DNA of 14,337 nt from JBDHUW01 sp964642385 (GTDB lineage: Bacteria; Patescibacteriota; Gracilibacteria; Absconditabacterales; Absconditicoccaceae), in NCBI GenBank assembly GCA_964642385.1, contig CAZXON010000013.1, positions 1-14,337 of the forward strand, given 5' to 3'. The notes under the pieces were generated by a model. That model did not search any database. It was not told the DNA's origin and saw only the letters and a list, made by a program, of their open reading frames with translations. Below, piece after piece: positions 8,941 to 14,337 of this stretch (position 1 is the first letter of the stretch; each line of letters opens with the position of its first letter). Position numbers and translations under genes: made by a program.

Positions 8941-9014
8941 CCCGCCGAAGGCGGGATGCCCGCACTATCGTTGCAAAAAAAAATGATCGTAGATAGGACG
9001 GGCATTGCGTCGAT
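8941..9014 (+). repeat. Two-hairpin REP-like repeat, copy 2
   Basis: It has the same architecture and orientation as 3751-3825. CCCGCC-GAA-GGCGGG (8941-8955) comes first, then TGCCCGCACTATC (8957-8969) pairing with GATAGGACGGGCA (8992-9004), and TTGCGTCGAT at the end. The inner loop carries a run of nine A and differs from copy 1. It lies between two convergent genes, separated from each by its own terminator. Confidence 0.8.
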
Positions 9015-9083
9015 TGGTAGTCACACAGAATGAAAAACATTTTTTTTAAATCATAAGCTCTAACACATGTAGAGCCAACCAAC

Positions 9084-9107
9084 AAAAAAACCCGACTAAA
9101 GCCGGGT
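9084..9107 (-). terminator. Rho-independent terminator of the M23-like gene
   Basis: On the minus strand ACCCGGC (9107-9101), loop TTTA, GTCGGGT (9096-9090) and then a T-run to 9084. The stem has one internal mismatch. It lies 28 bases after the stop of the gene ending at 9135. Confidence 0.85.
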
Positions 9108-9134
9108 CTGTGGAAGCTTTTTTTTGAATGAGTT

Positions 9135-10571
9135 TTATTGTATGCGTAATGCTATTTTACCAAGAACGATATCGCCATACATCACAACAAGATCGGTATT
9201 TCATTTCTCTTTTGCATAGAGTAACAAGATAGTTTCACCTTGAGAAATATATCTTACAATACGAGGAGAAATATCTATGTTTTGTATTGAAGGCATGATA
9301 GATAGCTCTTTCCCAATCATCCCAGCAAATGGTTTCCCTGTTAAGTCTGTGATTTTCACAGAAAGACTACTAGAAGATCACTTTGCCATGCTTGTCTCAA
9401 ATGCAGGTGTAACGGTGATAATATATTTTTGTAAGAATGCGTCTTTGTTTTTGACCCCGGTAGAGTATACGATCTTTGTTGCTGGAATATTTGCAGATGG
9501 TGTCGCTGTTGTAGTTGTTGTAGTAGGTTTCGTAGCAACTGTTGTTGGTTTGCTTGTTGTGGTTGTCGCAGGTTTCGTTACAGTCGTTGTGTCTGGTTTC
9601 GTTACAGTCGTTGTAGCTGGTTTGGTAGCTGGACTGGTTGTGGTTTTTATGGTCGTTGTTGAAGATGCGCTTTTTGTTGCGGTTGTACTTTTAGTTGTTG
9701 TTGGTGTTTTTGTGCTGGTAGTAGCAACCGGAGGAGTTGGCAACAGTGGCACCATTACTCTTTTTGTAGATTGCGTGGTTGCAACTGTTGTATTTGTTGT
9801 TGCCGGCGTCGTTCATCTTTTCATGAGAGCCTCTGTCGCAGTGATGTTTCCATTTGTTTCAACGAACGCTATTGGATCTAATGTTCTTTTAAATAGATAA
9901 TCTCTACACAAACCGCTATTTACTATCGTTTCATATGTTGAGAATACTGATGAACTTTGAAAGTCTGGGCAACCTCGATATGCGTATGTATTGTCTTTTG
10001 TTCTATTTATATTCCAAAGCAAGTGATTCCCAAATGAAAATCAAACATTTCCAACGGTTCCGATAAAATCGCCCTCATTCACTTTCCATCCTTCCTGTGT
10101 GTTTACAGAATTCAGATGGGCATAGGTAGAATACAAAACTGTATTGTCTGGAAGGGTGTGTTTGATCACAACAACATTCCCATATCCATTTTGTCGTCAA
10201 GCTTTTGTAACTACTCAGTTACCCATTGCGTATACTGGTGTCCCTTGAGCACTGGCAATATCTACTCATTCATGAGAACCGGCCCAAAAATCTCGTCAAT
10301 TATTGTATGTCGCTCCCCATAGAGTACTATAAATATATGTGTATTGTGTATTCGTAGCATGTTTAGCGTATTGCGCATTTGCGATACGTGGCAAATCCTG
10401 TTTACATTCATCCTTGAGATCTTCCCAAGGCGTCCTTTTACATTCCAATTTCGTTACTTGTTTCAGAGGATATGACCATCCATACGAAACATCAGAAAAG
10501 AGTGGGATCGCTACTTGAGTAGCAATGAGTGTGAAGATGAGAGTTTTTTTTACAATTTTTCCGTTTCGCAT
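9135..10571 (-). CDS. Exported M23/LytM-like peptidase-family protein with Thr/Pro linker
   Basis: 478 residues from ATG 10571 to TAA, with eight TGA as Gly. A signal peptide (KKTLIFTLIATQVAIPLFS) is followed by the M23 domain at about residues 88-190: GSHEGVDIASAQGTPVYAMG (His100 and Asp104, zinc ligands), NGYGNVVVIKH, YAHLN, EGDFIGTVGNVG and GNHLLWNI. Active M23 enzymes end this motif HLHxxI; here His183 remains but the second His, a zinc ligand, is Leu185 (CTT). It may be an inactive LytM-like regulator or binder of peptidoglycan rather than an endopeptidase. Residues about 260-375 form a Thr/Pro/Lys-rich linker with TTTVTKP repeats, followed by a C-terminal beta domain. CGA at codon 126 falls where M23 proteins usually have AGW before GYGN. 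TATAAA lies nine bases before the ATG, with no Shine-Dalgarno site. Confidence 0.9.
9571..9614 (-). repeat. Direct repeat inside the Thr/Pro-rich linker
   Basis: Two identical 20-base copies (9571-9590 and 9595-9614) with a 24-base period, eight codons, encode TTTVTKP in the linker of the M23-like protein. The period keeps the reading frame, so copy number can change without a frameshift. The surrounding linker is a looser version of the same Thr/Lys/Pro theme. Confidence 0.75.
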
Positions 10572-10765
10572 AATCTAAGATTTATATTCTAAATACACTG
10601 ACCCCTTGAAATCTCTTTTTTAGGATTTTTTTTTCCTGATTTGTATTTAGTTTTATTTTGTTTGATGTAATTTTGTGGTTTTGTTTTTGGGATTTGGAAT
10701 TTGATGATTTTTTGTTTTGATATTTAATATTCTAGATTCAGGTATAGTTGGGGTTTTTCTAACCA

Positions 10766-10793
10766 TTGACTTTTGTCATAAAAACATTATACG
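10766..10793 (+). promoter_or_regulatory. Candidate promoter P1 in the 531-base gap
   Basis: TTGACT (10766-10771), 16 bases and TATACG (10788-10793). The -35 overlaps TGAC-TTTT-GTCA, a small palindrome that could be an operator. It points towards dprA, more than 300 bases away. Confidence 0.35.
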
Positions 10794-10820
10794 ATTTTTC
10801 TAAAATATGTCAAAATTATA

Positions 10821-10848
10821 GTGACTTTGTTTATATTTGTGATATAGT
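10821..10848 (+). promoter_or_regulatory. Candidate promoter P2 in the 531-base gap
   Basis: GTGACT (10821-10826), 16 bases and TATAGT (10843-10848), spaced like P1 and 55 bases downstream of it. Initiation near 10855 would precede the short ORF at 10873. Confidence 0.3.
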
Positions 10849-10872
10849 CTACGTGGTTGATGTGAGTTAAAA

Positions 10873-10953
10873 ATGGCTTTTTTTAGAGTTTTTTCAGCTA
10901 ATTTGCTATTTTTTGGGTGAATACTATTTTTTTTGAATTATTTATCTTCATAG
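10873..10953 (+). CDS. Possible small hydrophobic peptide (speculative)
   Basis: 26 codons from ATG to TAG, crossing one TGA as Gly, encoding a peptide starting MAFFRVFSANLLFFGG and ending LNYLSS. It resembles a single membrane span and sits about 18 bases after the predicted start of promoter P2. T-rich DNA reads as Phe/Leu by chance, and there is no Shine-Dalgarno site, so this may well not be a gene. Confidence 0.15.
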
Positions 10954-11015
10954 AGTCATTTTTTGCTATTTTGCGTCCTATTGACGACAACCTAGACGAT
11001 CACGCCCCTCGCAAA

Positions 11016-11030
11016 CCCGCCTTCGGCGGG
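11016..11030 (-). repeat. GC-rich hairpin, diverged copy 3 of the repeat, inverted
   Basis: CCCGCC-TTC-GGCGGG is the reverse complement of the first hairpin of copies 1 and 2, so this copy points the other way. On the minus strand beyond it, GATCGT and ATAGGACG recur in the order seen in copy 2 (about 11000-10970), but the second stem is degraded. It lies 73 bases before dprA. Confidence 0.6.
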
Positions 11031-11102
11031 AAGTACTGTTTTTCATGGTTTTGTCCTAGTTTTGTCTTTGTAATTGAGACGTTAGTTGGTTAAAAAGGTA
11101 CA

Positions 11103-11987
11103 ATGAGTGAGCAAAATAGACAAAATTCTCCCGGTATTCTTCTCATTGAGCAAAATAGTGACTACTATTCGATATTTTCTCGTACTCCCACGAAACCAAA
11201 AAAAATTATGTATAGATGAAATCTATCATTGCTAAAATCTTCTATGAGAATAGCGGTTGTTTGACCGAGAAAAATGAGCCATTATGCAGAAAAAATATTG
11301 CATGATTTGTTTGCTCTTTTGGTCACATATAAACAATGATGAAGAGATATTGCTATCATTTCATGAGGTGCAGAATGAGTTGATGAGTATGCACATCTAA
11401 TGGCTCTAGAGCATGGGTTATCCACGATCTGCGTATTATGATGAGGCATTTGATGGTATGAAAAATCATCGAAACGTACGCTGGTAAGGAAAATTCTAGG
11501 AGAAAAAAACGCTATGTCTTGAGAATTTCAAACACATACTAGCAGAAATGGCTTGATTTTAACAGAATATGATGATCAAGAAGCGCCAACATATTATACG
11601 TATCCACAGCGCAATCGTATTATTGCTGGACTATCTCATATGGTTTTTTTACCTGAGGCATGAGAAAAATCATGAGCATTACTCACTGTATGATATGCCA
11701 ATAAAGCCAAAATTCCAGTATATGCACCCATGCAAGATATCTATAATATATACTCTTTGGGATCTAACAGTGGTATTGTAAAGGGGAAAATCAACCCAGT
11801 AGTAGATATGCGCCAGATGCTTATCGCTCATTTTGGTTTCTCCGAAAGCATTTTACAGCAAGAAAGTATCGATATGTGATGATGCAAAAACAATCTTCTA
11901 GAAAAGGATTCTTCTCCGCATATCCATCATAATATTTCAATACAACAAATATTGATCGATGAGATGGAGAAAAAGTTGGGGATATAA
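11103..11987 (+). CDS. dprA: DNA-processing protein DprA/Smf
   Basis: 294 residues with 15 TGA as Gly. DprA binds incoming single-stranded DNA during natural transformation, protects it and loads RecA. The Rossmann-like core is clear: MRIAVVGPRKMSHYAEKI (48-65), IAIISGGAEGVDEYAHLMAL (83-102), ICVLGGGIGWYE (109-120), GLILTEYDDQEAP (150-162), YPQRNRIIAGLSHMVFLPEA (168-187), then SGALLTVGYANKAKIPVYA. The conserved Arg codons in QRNR are CGC and CGT, and no in-frame CGA or CGG is present. The N-terminal SAM-like extension of many DprA proteins is short or missing, and the C-terminal 70 residues show no clear winged helix. The start is supported by an AAAGG stretch shortly upstream. It lies 104 bases before a prepilin gene in the same direction, which suits a role in pilus-mediated DNA uptake. 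Confidence 0.93.
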
Positions 11988-12017
11988 TCCATCATAAAAA
12001 ATCATAATAATATTTGT

Positions 12018-12045
12018 TTGACAAACACTCGTTGTTCTCTATATT
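12018..12045 (+). promoter_or_regulatory. Sigma-70-type promoter of the third prepilin gene
   Basis: A consensus TTGACA (12018-12023), 16 bases and TATATT (12040-12045); TATTAT two bases further is an alternative -10. This is the best promoter match in the window. Initiation near 12052 leaves a leader of about 40 bases that contains the Shine-Dalgarno site. Confidence 0.65.
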
Positions 12046-12077
12046 ATGAACTATGTATATTGTATAACTACTGATGG

Positions 12078-12083
12078 AAGGAG
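12078..12083 (+). promoter_or_regulatory. Shine-Dalgarno site that fixes the prepilin start
   Basis: AAGGAG lies eight bases before ATG 12092. It selects that start over the in-frame ATG at 12074, which would place the site inside the gene and lengthen the leader. It is the only strong Shine-Dalgarno sequence among the window's genes. Confidence 0.75.
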
Positions 12084-12091
12084 AAAACTAT

Positions 12092-12736
12092 ATGAAAAAG
12101 CTTTGTATGAATAGAGCGTTTACTCTTATCGAAATGTTGATTGTTGTAGTGATAATCGGCATTTTGGCAGCCACATTAATTCCAAGGTTGCAAAATGCGC
12201 AAGCCAGAACTAGAGATGTAACAAGAAAAAAAGATATGAAAACTGCAGCAGACGCACTAATAATATACTACCAAGACAATAAGACTTTTCCATGCCCTCA
12301 TCCATCAATCGATCCAAACCGGCATGAAGAAGATGCTTGTTATGAGTTTACTAATGATGCAGATACTAAACTTTCTTGATGAATATTGTCCTCATTGGTT
12401 CCAGCATACATTTCTAAACCCTACAGTGACCCTATAAATAATTCAGGTAATTATTATTACTATGTCCAATTTTCAACTGGCACTCGTAATTATATAGCGA
12501 GTAGCTCAATCTGTAATATGAGTGCTGTTCCTGCTTGAATCGCACAATTAAGATACCACCCAGAAATCCTACTTTCAACAGATTTTTTTAGATCATGCTC
12601 AGATGGGAGACCATTTGAACCTATTTGAAATCCAGCATCAATTAATAAAATGAATAATTGGTTTAGATGAATACGAATTTTTGAAGATAAAATCATGGCT
12701 GTATGAGAACAATATCTTAATTTTATCAATCAGTAA
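12092..12736 (+). CDS. Type IV prepilin-like protein with Ala at -1
   Basis: 214 residues with six TGA as Gly. MKKLCMNRA^FTLIEMLIVVVIIGILAATL is a clear class III prepilin N terminus (Phe+1, Glu+5), continuing IPRLQNAQARTRDVTRKKDM as in pseudopilins. The residue before the cleavage site is Ala (GCG), where the other two prepilins here have Gly. The mature domain contains several Cys and Tyr-rich stretches and ends YLNFINQ. It has its own strong promoter and Shine-Dalgarno site, unlike its neighbours, suggesting high or separately controlled expression, perhaps as a major pilin. It follows dprA. One CGG and one CGA are at unassignable positions. Confidence 0.9.
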
Positions 12737-12816
12737 TTCGATTTTCACATTGCAATTGTAGTTGTTTTTCAGTATATGGTACTTGTGTTTTTTATGTTTT
12801 TTGCATACTATAGAAT

Positions 12817-14337
12817 ATGATGAATCATAAACTTATGCTCGTTATTCTTGATGGACGAGGAGTGGGAAGTGATCCTACAATTTCAGCGATAGATCAGGCG
12901 AATAAACCTTTTTTCGATTCGTTAATGGTGAAGCATCCTCACGCGACACTTATTGCACATGGAGAGGCCGTAGGCTTGCCCGCAGGGCAAATGGGTAATA
13001 GTGAAGTTGGGCACATGCACATCGGCGCTGGGCGCAGAATATATCAAGAGCTACTAAAAATTTCCAAAAATTTTGAAGATGGAACTATATATGAAAATAC
13101 AGTTTTCATGGATATGATTGCATACGCCAAAGAACATAATAAACCAGTTCATCTTATGGGCTTACTCTCTGATGGTGGGGTTCATTCGCATATTGATCAT
13201 ATCATTGCCATGATCGAAGCGTGTAAAAAAGAAGGAATACAGCAGGTTTTCGTGCATGCGTGGATGGATGGGCGTGATACAGATCCAATCTCTGGGAAGG
13301 GATTTATAGAACAATTATTAGATCATTCTGATGGAACCACGCAGTTGGCAAGTGTCGTTGGGCGTTACTATGCAATGGACCGTGATAACCGTTGGGAGAG
13401 AGTAAAAGAAGCATACGATTTGTTGGTAGAAGGGAAGGGCGAGCCAACAAGTACAATTTTGGAAACCATACAAGCTAGATATAATCTCTGAGAAACCGAC
13501 GAATTTCTCAAACCGATTGTCTGTATAGAAAATGGCGCTCCAGTTGCAACGATACAAGAATGAGATGCTGTGATATGTATGAATTTTCGTTCTGATAGAG
13601 TGAGGGAAATCACGAAAGCACTCACGCAAAGCGAGATTCCTGAATATAATATGAAACCACTTCCATTACAGTATGTTTGTATGGGACCGTATGATGAATC
13701 ATTTCACGATGTAGATGTGCTTTTTCCAAAAGAAAATATTGATGATACACTTGGAGAGATAATTGCGAAAGCAGGGAAAACACAGTTGCGTATTGCAGAA
13801 ACAGAAAAATATCCGCATGTCACATTTTTTTTTACTGGTGGAAAAGAGCAACAATTGGAAGGAGAAGACCGTATTTTGATTCCATCACCCAAAGTTGCAA
13901 CATATGATTTGCAACCACAAATGAGTGCACCGCTACTCAGTGAAAAACTTGTTGCGTATATGGGAGAAAAACAACCAGATTTGATAGTGTGTAATTATGC
14001 AAATGCCGATATGGTAGGGCATACAGGTGTTTTCGAAGCAGCTCAAAAAGCTATAGAAGCAGTTGATGCATGACTCGCAAAAATTATCCCTGTCGCACAA
14101 CAAGCAGGTTATGAGATCATCATTATCGCAGACCATGGGAATGCCGAGCTTATGAAAAACCCAGATGGCTCACCAAACACACAACATTCAACCAACCCAG
14201 TGCCGTTTCTTTTTATCACAACCGATGAAAAAGTATCAATTCGTGATGGTGCTCTAACAGATATTGCACCAACTATTTTAGCGAGAATGGGAATCGCAAA
14301 ACCAGAAGTGATGACCGGAGAGAGTTTGGTGGGGTAG
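12817..14337 (+). CDS. gpmI: 2,3-bisphosphoglycerate-independent phosphoglycerate mutase
   Basis: 506 residues, the usual length, ending at TAG on the last base of the window. It interconverts 3- and 2-phosphoglycerate in glycolysis through a phosphoserine, using two Mn2+ ions. With the start at 12817 the metal ligand Asp12 (VILDG) and nucleophile Ser62 (MGNSEVGHMHIGAGR) keep the standard numbering. Also present are HAWMDGRDTDP, RYYAMDRDNRWER, NFRSDR, NYANADMVGHTG, ADHGNAE and QHSTNPVPF. Three TGA read as Gly. The only CGA or CGG in the gene is codon 14 (12856-12858), at the Trp of the near-invariant LDGWG; all other Arg are AGA, CGT or CGC. There is no Shine-Dalgarno site; CATACT (12804-12809) ends seven bases before the ATG. 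Confidence 0.97.

Larger units (their letters stand above)
10572..11102. other. 531-base T-rich intergenic region
   Basis: It lies between the divergent M23-like and dprA genes. On the + strand it is strikingly T-rich, with many runs of five to eight T, and stops are frequent in all frames. It holds two candidate rightward promoters (10766-10793, 10821-10848), a short hydrophobic ORF (10873-10953) and the diverged third copy of the GC-rich hairpin (11016-11030). I find no tRNA, rRNA or convincing structured RNA in it. Confidence 0.6.

Noticed and set aside
9500..9830. Repetitive G/T-rich tract that could suggest a CRISPR array or satellite
   Set aside because: There are no regular spacers. 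The repeats keep codon phase and encode the Thr/Lys/Pro linker of the M23-like protein.
9277..9900. Long + strand ORF of 207 codons, rich in Val
   Set aside because: It is the antisense of the Thr/Pro-rich linker and C-terminal domain of the M23-like gene. The Val richness mirrors ACN (Thr) codons, and the minus strand carries the signal peptide and M23 motifs.
11418..11426. TTATCCACG, one mismatch from a DnaA box
   Set aside because: It is a single site inside the dprA coding region with no cluster or AT-rich unwinding element, so there is no evidence for an origin.
1..14337. Extensive pseudogenisation or sequencing frameshifts
   Set aside because: The interruptions are all TGA codons in a constant frame, fall at Gly positions, and every gene then ends at TAA or TAG. 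Recoding explains it without any frameshift.
1..14337. Selenocysteine insertion at in-frame TGA
   Set aside because: The TGA are far too numerous, occur in non-redox proteins and fall at Gly positions. No SECIS-like hairpins follow them.
1..14337. tRNA, rRNA, CRISPR array or transposase genes
   Set aside because: None seen by eye on either strand. In particular the tRNA-Gly(UCA) and a CGA-reading tRNA-Trp expected from the recoding are not in this window.

Overview
The window is AT-rich bacterial DNA that only reads sensibly with UGA as glycine. Every recognisable gene (ndk, yidC, mltG, dprA, gpmI, three prepilin-like genes, an M23-type gene) is broken by in-frame TGA codons. Read as Gly, these restore full-length proteins with family motifs intact, and all 14 complete genes stop at TAA or TAG. 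That is genetic code 25, known from Candidatus Absconditabacteria (SR1) and Gracilibacteria in the Candidate Phyla Radiation. A second deviation is visible. CGA falls where tryptophan is expected in three conserved motifs, and no strictly conserved Arg that I could identify uses CGA or CGG. CGA/CGG as Trp fits Absconditabacteria best, so I lean towards that lineage.

Layout. 1-824 (-): 5' part of a type IV prepilin-like gene. 920-1507 (+): multi-span membrane protein. 1601-2113 (+): nucleoside diphosphate kinase. 2226-2453 (+): ribosomal protein L31, with a terminator. 2514-3137 (+): two-span membrane protein with a PH-like domain. 3166-3738 (+): second prepilin, followed at once by a GC-rich two-hairpin repeat. 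3972-4787 (+): YidC/Oxa1 insertase, ending at a bidirectional terminator shared with a convergent membrane-anchored thioredoxin-fold protein (4873-5427, -). 5549-6613 (+): MltG, divergent from the thioredoxin-like gene. 6677-7198 and 7222-8856 (+): two surface proteins, the second with Ig/FN3-like domains and a C-terminal anchor, then a strong terminator. 8941-9014: second repeat copy. 9135-10571 (-): exported M23/LytM-like protein with a Thr/Pro-rich linker. 10572-11102: 531-base T-rich gap with candidate promoters and a third, diverged repeat copy. 11103-11987 (+): DprA. 12092-12736 (+): third prepilin. 12817-14337 (+): cofactor-independent phosphoglycerate mutase, ending on the last base.

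Much of the content is cell-envelope machinery: YidC, MltG, an LytM-like protein, anchored surface proteins and pilins. Three prepilins plus dprA would suit DNA uptake through type IV pili. Housekeeping genes (ndk, rpmE, gpmI) are interspersed. The most notable points are the double codon reassignment, the repeat family, two envelope proteins that have lost hallmark catalytic or metal-binding residues, and the near absence of Shine-Dalgarno sites, with -10-like boxes close to several start codons. Protein sequences below use UGA=Gly; at CGA/CGG positions the residue is Trp if the second reassignment holds, otherwise Arg.
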